Numbered from the stretch's first letter, positions 33,453 to 42,398 are shown. The stretch: DNA of 64,000 bases from Dryocola clanedunensis_A (GCA_038405435.1 JBBYHZ010000001.1); one strand, 5' to 3'. The notes: a model not told the origin generated them from the sequence alone. Numbers and translations: made by a program.

Positions 33453-34742
33453 ATGGATACCACACAAACCGGCAGTATTGCCTCTGTCGAGACAAAAAGT
33501 TCCTGGCGCAAATCGGACACCATGTGGATGCTCGGCCTGTACGGCACCGCAATCGGCGCTGGCGTGCTGTTCTTACCAATTAACGCTGGCGTTGGCGGCC
33601 TGATCCCGCTGCTGATTATGGCCGTCCTTGCGTTCCCGATGACCTACTTTGCCCACCGCGGCCTGACCCGCTTCGTGCTGTCCGGTAAGAATCCGGGCGA
33701 AGACATCACCGAAGTTGTTGAAGAGCACTTCGGCGTTGGCGCGGGTAAAATCATTACCCTGCTCTACTTCTTCGCTATCTACCCAATTCTGCTGGTTTAC
33801 AGCGTGGCCATCACCAATACCGTGGACAGCTTCATCACCCACCAGCTGGGTATGGTGTCACCGCCGCGTTTCATCCTGTCCCTGATCCTTATTGTCGGCA
33901 TGATGACCATCGTTCGTTTCGGCGAGCAGATGATCGTTAAGGCGATGAGTATCCTGGTGTTCCCGTTCGTTATCGCGCTGATGCTGCTGGCCCTGTACCT
34001 GATCCCTAACTGGACCGGTGCGGTGTTCGACACGCTCTCCTTCAGCAGCACCCCGGCAACCGGCAGCGGCCTGTGGATGACCCTGTGGCTGGCAATTCCG
34101 GTCATGGTCTTCTCCTTCAACCACTCACCGATCATCTCTTCCTTCGCGGTAGCCAAGCGTGAAGAGTACGGCGATGGCGCTGAGAAAAAATGTTCCCGCA
34201 TCCTGGCATTCGCACACATCATGATGGTGCTGACCGTTATGTTCTTCGTGTTCAGCTGCGTGCTGAGCCTGTCTCCTGCTAACCTGGCAGAAGCGAAAGC
34301 GCAGAACATCTCCATCCTGTCTTACCTGGCGAACCACTTTAACGCGCCGGTTATCGCCTGGATGGCCCCCATCATCGCGATGGTAGCGATCACCAAATCC
34401 TTCCTCGGCCACTACTTAGGCGCCCGTGAAGGCTTCAACGGTCTGATTATCAAATCGCTGCGCGGCAAAGGCAAAAGCATTGAGATCAACAAGCTGAACC
34501 GCATCACCGCGATCTTCATGCTGGTCACCACCTGGATTGTGGCGACGCTGAACCCAAGTATTCTGGGGATGATTGAAACCCTGGGCGGCCCGGTTATCGC
34601 CATGATCCTGTTCCTGATGCCGATGTACGCGATTCAGAAAGTCCCGGCCATGCGCAAATACAGCGGCCACATCAGCAACGTGTTCGTTGTGGTCATGGGC
34701 CTGATTGCTATCTCTGCAATCTTCTACTCTCTGTTCGGCTAA
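33453..34742 (+). CDS. sdaC: Serine/proton symporter SdaC
   Basis: Inner-membrane serine transporter of the HAAAP (STP) family; in E. coli it is also the inner-membrane receptor for colicin V. 429 residues, exactly the E. coli length, with about 11 hydrophobic segments beginning WMLGLYGTAIGAGVLFLPIN. The start at 33453 (GGAGAAG upstream) matches MDTTQT of the family; an in-frame ATG 14 codons earlier is unlikely. Co-directional with sdaB 71 bases downstream. Confidence 0.97.
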   Translation: MDTTQTGSIASVETKSSWRKSDTMWMLGLYGTAIGAGVLFLPINAGVGGLIPLLIMAVLAFPMTYFAHRGLTRFVLSGKNPGEDITEVVEEHFGVGAGKIITLLYFFAIYPILLVYSVAITNTVDSFITHQLGMVSPPRFILSLILIVGMMTIVRFGEQMIVKAMSILVFPFVIALMLLALYLIPNWTGAVFDTLSFSSTPATGSGLWMTLWLAIPVMVFSFNHSPIISSFAVAKREEYGDGAEKKCSRILAFAHIMMVLTVMFFVFSCVLSLSPANLAEAKAQNISILSYLANHFNAPVIAWMAPIIAMVAITKSFLGHYLGAREGFNGLIIKSLRGKGKSIEINKLNRITAIFMLVTTWIVATLNPSILGMIETLGGPVIAMILFLMPMYAIQKVPAMRKYSGHISNVFVVVMGLIAISAIFYSLFG

Positions 34743-34750
34743 TAGCCCTA

Positions 34751-34775
34751 AACCGCCTGCTCTCTGCGGGCGGTT
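34751..34775 (+). terminator. Hairpin between sdaC and sdaB (partial terminator)
   Basis: AACCGCCTGC / GCGGGCGGTT pair over ten positions with one G-U, 5-base loop, followed by CTTCC. It may reduce read-through into sdaB or protect the sdaC mRNA. Confidence 0.5.
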
Positions 34776-34813
34776 CTTCCCCCTCTTCAAGTCACTCACG
34801 CAATGGACGCATC

Positions 34814-36178
34814 ATGATTAGCGTATTCGACATTTTTAAAATCGGCATCGGGCCTTCCAGCTCGCATACCGTCGGCCCGATGAAGGCCGGTAAACAGTTC
34901 GCTGATGACTTAATCGCGCAAGGGATTTTGCACGATGTCACCCGCGTAATTGTTGATGTTTATGGTTCCCTGTCGCTGACCGGCAAGGGCCACCACACCG
35001 ATATCGCCATTATTATGGGACTGGCGGGTAATCTGCCGGACACGGTAGATATCGATTCCATCCCGCATTTTATCCAGGATGTGAATACCCACAGCCGCCT
35101 GCTGCTGGCCAACGGCGCGCACGAAGTTGAGTTCCCGGTTGATAGCTGCATGAATTTCCATACCGACAACCTGTCGCTGCACGAGAACGGCATGCGTATC
35201 ACGGCAGTCGCTGGCGATACGGTTCTTTATAGCCAGACTTACTACTCTATCGGCGGCGGCTTTATCGTAGATGAAGCGCATTTTGGCGTGGAAGATACGC
35301 AAAAGGTGTCGGTTCCCTACCCGTATAAAAACGCAGTCGACCTGCGCAAACATTGCGACGAGACGGGACTTTCCCTGTCCGGGCTGATGATGCAGAACGA
35401 ACGTGCGATGCACACGCAGGCGGAAATAGACGCGCACTTCGCGAACGTGTGGAACGTTATGTGCAGCGGCATCGAGCGCGGCATCACCACCGAAGGTGTT
35501 CTTCCGGGAAAAATGCGCGTTCCTCGCCGGGCAGCGGCACTGCGCAGAATGCTGGTAAGCAGCGACAAGAACAACTCAGATCCCATGGCGGTTGTTGACT
35601 GGATCAACATGTTCGCGCTGGCGGTCAACGAAGAGAACGCAGCCGGTGGCCGTGTCGTCACCGCGCCAACCAACGGCGCATGTGGTATTGTTCCTGCGGT
35701 ACTGGCCTACTACGACAAGTTTATCCGTGAAGTGAATGCTAACTCCTGCGCGCGCTACTTCCTGGCCGCCGGGGCCATTGGCTCACTTTATAAGATGAAC
35801 GCCTCGATTTCCGGGGCGGAAGTAGGCTGTCAGGGTGAAGTCGGCGTGGCCTGTTCCATGGCGGCGGCTGGCCTTGCGGAACTACTGGGCGGCAGCCCGG
35901 CGCAGGTTTGCATCGCGGCGGAAATCGGCATGGAGCACAACCTGGGGCTGACATGTGACCCGGTTGCGGGACAGGTTCAGGTGCCATGCATCGAGCGTAA
36001 CGCGATTGCGGCCGTGAAGGCGGTCAACGCCGCGCGTATGGCTATGCGCCGCACCAGCGAGCCACGGGTTAGCCTGGATAAAGTTATTGAGACAATGTAC
36101 GAAACGGGCAAAGACATGAACGCCAAATACCGGGAGACCTCTCGTGGCGGGCTGGCGATGAAAGTTTCCTGCGATTAA
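34814..36178 (+). CDS. sdaB: L-serine dehydratase 2
   Basis: Iron-sulfur enzyme deaminating L-serine to pyruvate and ammonia. 454 residues (E. coli 455). Domains: N-terminal beta domain (FKIGIGPSSSHTVGPMKAG) and C-terminal alpha domain with the cluster cysteines in TNGACGIVPAV, GAEVGCQGEVG and LTCDPVAGQVQVPC. With sdaC it forms the serine uptake and breakdown pair. Confidence 0.97.
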   Translation: MISVFDIFKIGIGPSSSHTVGPMKAGKQFADDLIAQGILHDVTRVIVDVYGSLSLTGKGHHTDIAIIMGLAGNLPDTVDIDSIPHFIQDVNTHSRLLLANGAHEVEFPVDSCMNFHTDNLSLHENGMRITAVAGDTVLYSQTYYSIGGGFIVDEAHFGVEDTQKVSVPYPYKNAVDLRKHCDETGLSLSGLMMQNERAMHTQAEIDAHFANVWNVMCSGIERGITTEGVLPGKMRVPRRAAALRRMLVSSDKNNSDPMAVVDWINMFALAVNEENAAGGRVVTAPTNGACGIVPAVLAYYDKFIREVNANSCARYFLAAGAIGSLYKMNASISGAEVGCQGEVGVACSMAAAGLAELLGGSPAQVCIAAEIGMEHNLGLTCDPVAGQVQVPCIERNAIAAVKAVNAARMAMRRTSEPRVSLDKVIETMYETGKDMNAKYRETSRGGLAMKVSCD

Positions 36179-36181
36179 TAA

Positions 36182-36354
36182 GGCCCCTCACCCTAACCCT
36201 CTCCCCAAAGGGGCGAGGGAACTGGATCGAGTGCCTGGCCCGTCTCCCTTTCAGAGAGAGGCCATTCAGTTTCTGCTCCCTCTCCCCTTTCAGAGAGAGG
36301 CCATCCAGTTTCTGCTCCCTCTCCCTTTCAGGGAGAGGGCCGGGGTGAGGGTAA
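36182..36354. repeat. Composite palindromic repeat with three tandem units
   Basis: Starts CCCTCACCCTAACCCTCTCC and ends with the mirror GGGAGAGGGCCGGGGTGAGGG, so the whole 173 bases is an outer palindrome. Inside are three direct units of 38-39 bases, each CTCCCTTTCAG followed by (A/G)(G)AGAGG; the first two continue with GCCATNCAGTTTCTG. Related copies are at 40773 and 51245. The small proline/phenylalanine-rich open frame it contains is not a gene. It fills the gap between convergent sdaB and kduI, reaching within 4 bases of the kduI stop, and may end both transcripts. Confidence 0.8.
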
Positions 36355-36357
36355 GAA

Positions 36358-37194
36358 CTAGCGCAAATCCCCCACCTTCACGTGGTCCATATCATCAAAT
36401 ACCTGGTTCTCGCCCACCATTCCCCAGATAAACGTATACGCCCTGGTTCCCACACCGGAGTGAATCGACCAGCTTGGTGAAATCACCGCCTGCTCGTTCT
36501 GCACCACAATGTGACGCGTCTCCTGCGGCTGGCCCATCATATGGAATACGCAGCTGTTCTCTTCCAGACCGAAATAGAAATAGACTTCCATACGGCGTTC
36601 GTGGGTGTGGCACGGCATGGTGTTCCACAGGTTGCCCGGTGCCAGTTCGGTGAGACCCATGCTCAGCTGGCAGGTTTCCAGCACGTCCGGCACAAAGTAT
36701 TTGTTGATGGTACGGCGGTTGCTGGTAACGTCTTCGCCCAGCGAAACTGGCGATACGTCAGCAGGCGTCACGCGCTTCGTCGGGTAAGTCGTATGGGCTG
36801 GCGCGCAGTTATAGTAGAAGCGCGCAGGTTTAGCAGCGTCCACGCTTTCAAACACCACCTCTTTCGCGCCTTTCCCGACATATAAAGCATCGCGATGGCC
36901 AATTTCATAGCAGGTGCCATCAACGGTAATCGTCCCCGGCCCGCCAATGTTAATTACGCCCAGCTCGCGGCGCTCCAGGAAATAGCTCACGCCCAGCTGC
37001 TTGCCAACTTCTCCCCCTACGCTCACGGAACGTGTCACCGGCATCACACCGCCCACAATAATGCGGTCGATATGGCTGTAGGTCATGGTGTACGCATCGG
37101 CGGTAAAAATGGTCTCGACCAGAAACTCTTTGCGCAGGCCTGCCGTATCGAGCGTTTTAGCATGATCGCTGTGAATGCTTTGACGAATATCCAT
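36358..37194 (-). CDS. kduI: 5-dehydro-4-deoxy-D-glucuronate isomerase
   Basis: Cupin isomerase acting on 4-deoxy-L-threo-5-hexosulose uronate to give 2,5-diketo-3-deoxygluconate, in pectin/hexuronate breakdown. The 278 residues equal E. coli KduI. Zinc ligands are in MPCHTHERRMEVYFYF (two His and Glu) plus a later His near SIHSGVG. GAGGAGAAGTC precedes the ATG. Divergent from kdgT across a region with a KdgR box. The usual partner kduD is not next to it. E. coli has kduI-kduD near lysR-araE, a different location. Confidence 0.96.
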   Translation of the reverse strand: MDIRQSIHSDHAKTLDTAGLRKEFLVETIFTADAYTMTYSHIDRIIVGGVMPVTRSVSVGGEVGKQLGVSYFLERRELGVINIGGPGTITVDGTCYEIGHRDALYVGKGAKEVVFESVDAAKPARFYYNCAPAHTTYPTKRVTPADVSPVSLGEDVTSNRRTINKYFVPDVLETCQLSMGLTELAPGNLWNTMPCHTHERRMEVYFYFGLEENSCVFHMMGQPQETRHIVVQNEQAVISPSWSIHSGVGTRAYTFIWGMVGENQVFDDMDHVKVGDLR

Positions 37195-37552
37195 GACTTC
37201 TCCTCATTAAACCCGAATTAAATACTCAAGTTAATTACACAAAATTTACATTTAACTGACTTACTAAATAGTTTAGCAGCGGCCCCGGCGAAATAATGTG
37301 ATCCAAATTGAAATATCGTTTCATTTTCATTGAATCATAATTCCAATCAATAGATAGTACCAGCCATAAAGTTTCTGTTGGAGCACGGTTACCCAGCTTA
37401 AGAGTCTTTCACAGCAGCGAAACAGGAGCGGCCCGTAAGCCACTCAGGCGAAATTTAGCTAACTCAATAAAAAGAAAAACTTTTTATTGCGGACCTCTGC
37501 ATCCCTTTTTCGGCTGACGCCGCAGGGATAAAAAAGAATGGAGAGTATTTAA
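37195..37552. promoter_or_regulatory. kduI / kdgT divergent control region with KdgR box (358 bases, no gene)
   Basis: AAATTGAAATATCGTTTCAT (37305-37324, continuing TT) fits the KdgR box AATRAAAYRNYRTTTYATTT, with core TGAAA-N5-TTTCA at 37309-37323. A TGTGA half-site at 37297 could belong to a weak CRP site. A second inverted motif (ATCCCT ... CGGC-TGAC-GCCG ... AGGGAT, 37501-37529) forms a leader hairpin just before the kdgT ribosome site. No coding frame was seen. Confidence 0.75.
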
Positions 37553-38542
37553 ATGAAAATCAAAGCCACGATTGAACGTATTCCGGGCGGTATGATGCTG
37601 ATCCCACTGTTATTAGGGGCCATGCTCAATACCTTCGCACCGCAGACCGGGGCTTACTTCGGATCATTCACCAAAGGAATGATCAGCGGCACGGTGCCGA
37701 TCCTGGCCGTCTGGTTCTTCTGCATTGGTGCCTCCATCGATCTGCGCGCTACCGGCACTGTGCTGCGCAAGTCCGGGACGCTGGTAATCACTAAGATTGC
37801 CGTTGCGTGGGTGGTGGCGATGATTGCCGCCTCCTTTATTCCAGATGAAGGCATCCAGACAGGGATGTTCGCTGGCCTTTCCGTACTGGCGCTGGTTTCC
37901 GCGATGGATATGACGAACGGCGGCCTGTACGCCAGCCTGATGAACCAGTATGGCACCAAAGAAGAGTCGGGCGCCTTTGTCCTGATGTCTCTGGAATCCG
38001 GCCCGCTGATGACCATGGTTATTCTTGGTTCTGCTGGCCTCGCCTCCTTCGAACCGCACCACTTTATCGGGGCCGTTCTGCCGTTCCTGATCGGTTTCAC
38101 ACTCGGTAACCTGGACCATGATTTCCGCGCCTTCTTCAGCAAAGCAACGCCGACGCTGATTCCGTTCTTCGGCTTCGCGCTGGGCAATACCATCAATCTG
38201 AACGTGATTATGGATACCGGCCTGCTGGGCATTATGCTGGGCGTAGCCGTTATCGTCGTGACGGGCATCCCGCTGATTCTGGCGGACAAATTTATCGGCG
38301 GCGGCAACGGTACGGCAGGCATTGCAGCTTCGTCTGCTGCGGGTGCCGCAGTGGCAAACCCGGTGATTATCGCGCAGATTAACCCGGCGTTTGAGCCGGT
38401 CGCCGCATCGGCTACGGCACTGGTGGCCGCAAGCGTCATCGTGACGGCGATTCTGGTACCTATCATTACCGCAATCTACTCCCGGCGAGTGGGCGGCAAG
38501 GTGAAAGAAAAAGCCTTAGTCCAGGAAGTACAGCATCACTAA
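37553..38542 (+). CDS. kdgT: 2-keto-3-deoxy-D-gluconate/proton symporter
   Basis: Inner-membrane KDG permease of the KdgT family, 329 residues (E. coli 327), about ten hydrophobic segments. Family marks include IERIPGGMMLIPLLLGA at the N-terminus, AMDMTNGGLYASLM, VLMSLESGPLMTM and GGGNGTAGIAASSAAGAAVA. GGAGAG precedes the ATG. With kduI it forms a divergent KdgR-controlled pair for uptake and entry of pectin- or hexuronate-derived ketodeoxy sugars. Confidence 0.96.
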   Translation: MKIKATIERIPGGMMLIPLLLGAMLNTFAPQTGAYFGSFTKGMISGTVPILAVWFFCIGASIDLRATGTVLRKSGTLVITKIAVAWVVAMIAASFIPDEGIQTGMFAGLSVLALVSAMDMTNGGLYASLMNQYGTKEESGAFVLMSLESGPLMTMVILGSAGLASFEPHHFIGAVLPFLIGFTLGNLDHDFRAFFSKATPTLIPFFGFALGNTINLNVIMDTGLLGIMLGVAVIVVTGIPLILADKFIGGGNGTAGIAASSAAGAAVANPVIIAQINPAFEPVAASATALVAASVIVTAILVPIITAIYSRRVGGKVKEKALVQEVQHH

Positions 38543-38544
38543 AC

Positions 38545-38568
38545 AAAAGGAGCCGAAAGGCTCCTTTT
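38545..38568 (+). terminator. kdgT terminator
   Basis: AAAAGGAGCC / GGCTCCTTTT with a GAAA tetraloop and U-tract, three bases past the stop. Confidence 0.9.
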
Positions 38569-38592
38569 TAGTTATGTTGGGGATAAGCCTGT

Positions 38593-38621
38593 GTCGGATG
38601 ACGCAAGCTTATCCGACCTAC
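38593..38621. repeat. REP element between kdgT and the aminotransferase gene
   Basis: GTCGGATGACGC and GCTTATCCGACCTAC arms, the closest in this window to the classical E. coli REP consensus, between convergent genes. Confidence 0.75.
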
Positions 38622-38643
38622 AAAAAGTTGTCAGTTTGTGGGA

Positions 38644-39828
38644 TCAAAGCGCCGATTTAAGGCGCTGCACCGCTTCAAAAAGCTGCTCGTCCGACGCCGT
38701 CGCATAAGAGAAACGCAGCGTTTTCTTATCGGCATTGTCGCTGAAGAAGAACTCCCCGGGAACGTAAACCACGCCTTTCGCCAGCGTCTGCTCCAGCCAC
38801 TTCGTGGTGTCGAAATCGTAGCGGAATTTCGCCCACAGGAACATGCCGCCCTGCGGCTGGTTAAAGCTGATGTGGTCGCCCAGCTCATCATGCAGGTAGC
38901 GTGACAGGCTCAGGCATTTCTGCTTATAGGCTTCACGAATCAGGGCAATCTGCGGATTCAGTCGGTTCAGCGACAGATAAGCCGACACCAGCGACTGGCT
39001 AAAGGAGTTGGCGTGCAGATCGGTAGCCTGTTTGATAATCGCCACTTTATGCTTCATCCAGTCCGGCATCAGGATCCAGCCCACGCGCAGGCCAGGCGCC
39101 AGAATTTTGGAGAAGGTCGAGGTATACACGACGTTTTCGTGATTGCCCATTTCCGCCGCCACCTGGAAGAGAGTCTTCTCGCGGTTTTCGGTGAAGCTGA
39201 TGGCGCCATACGGGTCATCTTCAATAATGACGAAATCATACTCGATAGCCAGCTTAACCAGCTTTTCGCGGCGCTCAGCGCTCAGCGTTGTACCACTTGG
39301 GTTGCCGAATGTCGGCACCAGGTAAACACCTTTAATACGGGTTGTTTTAAGCAGGGCTTCCAGCTCGTCCACAATCATGCCGTGTTCGTCACCGCCAACT
39401 GACTTAACGGTCGCTTCCGTAAGGCTCAGGATCTGCAGCGTGGCGAGATAGGTCGGACGTTCAACAACGAACACGTCGCCAGGGTTTGCCAGCGCCCGAA
39501 TTAATAAATCAAGCGCCTGCTGGGAGCCGGAGGTGATCAGCATCTGCTCGGGCGTGGTCGTAATACCGCGCTCCTGGCAAAGGCCAACAAGCTGCTGGCG
39601 CAGCTCGACGTTCCCTTCCGTTAATCCGTACTGAAACGCATCGTTAAAATTCTGCTCCACCACGATCTGCGTGGCCTGCGCCAGCCCTTCTTTATCGAAC
39701 AGCTCGCTGGAGGGAATGCCGCCTGCAAGGGAGATGACGCCGGGCATTTTGCTGTGCTTCAACAATTCACGAATGGCGGAAGGCTGTAGGTTCTGGATAC
39801 GGTCTGCGAGGTGGCTGCTCTTGCTCAT
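38644..39828 (-). CDS. PLP-dependent aminotransferase, class I/II (2-aminoadipate/LysN-like family)
   Basis: 394 residues, fold-type I aminotransferase without the GntR-type HTH that MocR proteins carry. Motifs: SLAGGIPSSELF, YGLTEGNVELRQQL, TSGSQQALDLL (cofactor cup), PTFGNPSGTT, EDDPYGAI and the Schiff-base Lys241 in STFSKILAPGLRVGW. The family includes 2-aminoadipate, aromatic and branched-chain transaminases, so the substrate cannot be assigned. It is not part of this neighbourhood in E. coli K-12. It lies alone between kdgT and xni, leftward, with its own promoter in the 186-base gap before xni. Confidence 0.85.
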   Translation of the reverse strand: MSKSSHLADRIQNLQPSAIRELLKHSKMPGVISLAGGIPSSELFDKEGLAQATQIVVEQNFNDAFQYGLTEGNVELRQQLVGLCQERGITTTPEQMLITSGSQQALDLLIRALANPGDVFVVERPTYLATLQILSLTEATVKSVGGDEHGMIVDELEALLKTTRIKGVYLVPTFGNPSGTTLSAERREKLVKLAIEYDFVIIEDDPYGAISFTENREKTLFQVAAEMGNHENVVYTSTFSKILAPGLRVGWILMPDWMKHKVAIIKQATDLHANSFSQSLVSAYLSLNRLNPQIALIREAYKQKCLSLSRYLHDELGDHISFNQPQGGMFLWAKFRYDFDTTKWLEQTLAKGVVYVPGEFFFSDNADKKTLRFSYATASDEQLFEAVQRLKSAL

Positions 39829-40014
39829 TTAGTTATCTCTGTTTTTTTATTCCGATAAAATATACATAGCAACCAAATTAATAAGCAATGCCTTTTCCTG
39901 GCGATTGCGGAATCATTTTTTTGCGAGGCGCTTTCCCGAATTGAATTCACGGGTTCGCCCCGGCCGCCGCGAAATGTTAAAGTGGGCGCAGATCATTTTT
40001 CTGGTAAAAAAATC

Positions 40015-40785
40015 ATGAGCATTCATCTACTTATCGTTGACGCCCTGAACCTCATCCGCCGTATCCACGCGGTGCAGGATTCGCCGTGTACCGATACCTG
40101 CCTGCATGCTCTCGGTCAGCTCATCAGCCACAGCCAGCCGACCCACGCCGTGGCGGTCTTTGACGACGAGGACAGGCGAGACGGCTGGCGCCACCAGGTT
40201 TTGCCGGACTACAAAGCGGGCCGTGCCCCCATGCCTGAGTCCCTGGAGCAGGAAATGCCCGCCATAAGGGAAGCCTTTATCCGCCGTGGGGTGGCCTGCT
40301 GGCACTCGCCGGGTAATGAAGCGGATGATTTAGCAGCAACGCTTGCCGCAAAGCTCGCCGTCAGCGGGCACCAGGCCACCATCGTTTCCACGGATAAGGG
40401 CTTCTGCCAGCTGCTGGCACCGACAATTCAGATCAGAGATTATTTCCAGAAGCGCTGGCTGGATGCGCCGTTCATTGACAAAGAATACGGCGTGCTGCCG
40501 GAACAGCTGCCGGACTTCTGGGGGCTGGCGGGGATAAGCAGCAGCAAGATCCCGGGAGTGGCGGGCATCGGCCCAAAAAGCGCGACCCAGCTGATTAATC
40601 AGTTTTCAACGCTCGAAGCGCTTTATGAAAGGCTTGATGAAGTGCCGGAGAAATGGCGCAGGAAGCTGGAGCAGCACAGAGAGAGCGCGTTTATCTGCCG
40701 CCAGGTAGCCAGATTGCAGACGGATTTGAACCTGGAGGGGAATTTGCAGCAGTTAAGATTGGCGGGAAATTCCCCCTCACCCTAA
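40015..40785 (+). CDS. xni: Flap endonuclease Xni (exonuclease IX)
   Basis: FEN-family nuclease related to the 5' domain of DNA polymerase I; 256 residues (E. coli 251). Acidic clusters FDDEDR, SGNEADDLAATLA and VSTDKGFCQL, and the helix-hairpin-helix GLAGISSSKIPGVAGIGPKSA are visible. The start at 40015 gives the usual HLLIVDALNLIRR N-terminus. The last residues (NSPSP) and the stop are encoded by the palindromic repeat that begins at 40773, so the C-terminus is a few residues longer than in E. coli. Confidence 0.95.
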   Translation: MSIHLLIVDALNLIRRIHAVQDSPCTDTCLHALGQLISHSQPTHAVAVFDDEDRRDGWRHQVLPDYKAGRAPMPESLEQEMPAIREAFIRRGVACWHSPGNEADDLAATLAAKLAVSGHQATIVSTDKGFCQLLAPTIQIRDYFQKRWLDAPFIDKEYGVLPEQLPDFWGLAGISSSKIPGVAGIGPKSATQLINQFSTLEALYERLDEVPEKWRRKLEQHRESAFICRQVARLQTDLNLEGNLQQLRLAGNSPSP

Positions 40786-40851
40786 CCCTCTCCCCAAAGG
40801 GGCGAGGGGATCGGATCGAGTTTCCTTACTCCTCTCCTTTCAGGGAGAGGG
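40773..40851. repeat. Palindromic repeat overlapping the xni 3' end
   Basis: CCCCTCACCCTAACCCTCTC followed by CCCAAAGGGGCGAGGGG, then a second half ending CTCTCCTTTCAGGGAGAGGG. Same family as 36182 and 51245. It reaches within 7 bases of the rlmM stop and may act as a shared terminator for the convergent xni and rlmM. Confidence 0.8.
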
Positions 40852-40857
40852 TCAATT

Positions 40858-41961
40858 CTAACGTTCGTCGCGACGGCCACCAACGGCAGCCCACATGCGG
40901 CGCACGTGCACGGTCACTTCTTCGCGGTCATGATAGAGCTGGCGCGCCTGGATTTGTGCGCTGATGCCGTTTTCTTCCAGCTTCTCACGGATCTGCGCGA
41001 GGTTCTGAGAGACTTCTTCGTAACGCTTTTTCATCGGCAGCTTAAGGTTGAAGATGGTTTCCCGGCACCAGCCGTTGACCAGCCACGTTGCCATCAGGCT
41101 GGCGACCTTCGCCGGTTTCTCGACCATGTCGCAGACCATCCACGAAATGTTGCTACGCGTTGGCTTATATTTAAAACCGTCTTCACGCAGCCAGGTCACC
41201 TGTCCGGTATCCATCAGGCTCTGCGCCATTGGGCCGTTATCCACAGAAGAGACCCACATGTTGCGCTGCACGAGCTGATAGGTCCAGCCGCCGGGGCAGG
41301 CCCCCAGATCCACCGCGTACATGCCGTTTGCCAGACGCTCGTCCCACTCATCGGCGGGAATGAACACATGGAAAGCTTCTTCCAGCTTGAGCGTTGAGCG
41401 GCTTGGCGCATCGGAAGGGAATTTCAGACGCGGAATGCCCATATACCATGGGGAGTTATTGTTGGTATAAGAATACCCCGTGTAGCAACAGCCCGGCGCA
41501 ATAAAGAACACGTGAACAACCGGACGCTTCGGCGTTTCATAGTTGGTCAGCACGCCCGCTTCGCGCAGGCTGGAACGCAGCGGTACCGTGAGCTTACGGC
41601 AGAATTTCATCAGCTCTTTGCTCTCGTTGGTATCCGCCACTTCAACGCGCAGATCGCCGCCCTTCTCTACCACGCCCTGCAGCATGCCGGTGATCGGCGT
41701 AATACGATCTTCCGGAGGAAGATCTTTTAGCAGCTCACCGGCGACGATCATCTGGCGGGCAAAGATCAGATCGCTAAACGGCAGCTCGCGGGCCAGCTTA
41801 TCGGCATCTTCCATCTGGTAGCATTCGAAAACAACATAGCCGCTGTTATCTTTAACCCGGGCAAAACCGTAAACGCCGCGCTGACCGGCTTTATCGGTAA
41901 TTTCTGCCGCGCACTCTTTCTCGAAGCCCTGGCGGCAGTACAAAATCACTTTGTTATTCAT
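40858..41961 (-). CDS. rlmM: 23S rRNA (cytidine2498-2'-O)-methyltransferase
   Basis: SAM-dependent 2'-O-methyltransferase of C2498. 367 residues (E. coli 366). N-terminal THUMP-like domain, then a Rossmann domain with SAM motif AVDLGACPGGWTYQLV and catalytic aspartate/lysine residues in WMVCDMVEKP and NLKLPMKKRY. Its start overlaps the end of ygdD by 8 bases. Confidence 0.96.
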   Translation of the reverse strand: MNNKVILYCRQGFEKECAAEITDKAGQRGVYGFARVKDNSGYVVFECYQMEDADKLARELPFSDLIFARQMIVAGELLKDLPPEDRITPITGMLQGVVEKGGDLRVEVADTNESKELMKFCRKLTVPLRSSLREAGVLTNYETPKRPVVHVFFIAPGCCYTGYSYTNNNSPWYMGIPRLKFPSDAPSRSTLKLEEAFHVFIPADEWDERLANGMYAVDLGACPGGWTYQLVQRNMWVSSVDNGPMAQSLMDTGQVTWLREDGFKYKPTRSNISWMVCDMVEKPAKVASLMATWLVNGWCRETIFNLKLPMKKRYEEVSQNLAQIREKLEENGISAQIQARQLYHDREEVTVHVRRMWAAVGGRRDER

Positions 41962-42349
41962 GGCTTACGCCCTTACGTTTCAGGCGCATTGCACCAATCA
42001 ACATCAATATCCAACCGGCGAGGAAACAGACGCCACCGACCGGTGTAACAAACGCCCACAGGCGTAAATGCGACAGCGCCAGGCAGTAAAGGCTGCCGCT
42101 GAAGAGTACGGTACCGAGCGCCATAAACAGGCTGCTCCAGTAAAACCAGATGCTAATGCGGCGCTGCATGGCCACCGCGAGGCCGAATATAGCCAGCGTG
42201 TGAAACGCCTGATATTGAAGGCCGGTATGAATCCATCCCATCTCCGTCACGCCGAGAGACTTGCTTAACACATGGGCCCCAAAGGCACCGAGCGCAACGA
42301 AGATAAATCCGCTAATCGCGGTAAAAATCAGCATGAAACGGCTGGTCAT
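41954..42349 (-). CDS. ygdD: DUF423 inner-membrane protein YgdD
   Basis: 131 residues, four hydrophobic segments, beginning MLIFTAISGFIFVALGAFGAH. Function unknown. Upstream of and overlapping rlmM; gcvA precedes it in the same direction, as in E. coli. Confidence 0.94.
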   Translation of the reverse strand: MTSRFMLIFTAISGFIFVALGAFGAHVLSKSLGVTEMGWIHTGLQYQAFHTLAIFGLAVAMQRRISIWFYWSSLFMALGTVLFSGSLYCLALSHLRLWAFVTPVGGVCFLAGWILMLIGAMRLKRKGVSHE

Positions 42350-42398
42350 TGTGTAACCCTAAAAGTAGGGCGCGGTGCACTACCGCGCATCGTATGCA

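Noticed and set aside
36231..36431. Short proline/phenylalanine-rich ORF (REAIQFLLPLPF repeats)
   Set aside because: It is the translation of the tandem palindromic repeat; such frames are a known annotation artefact.
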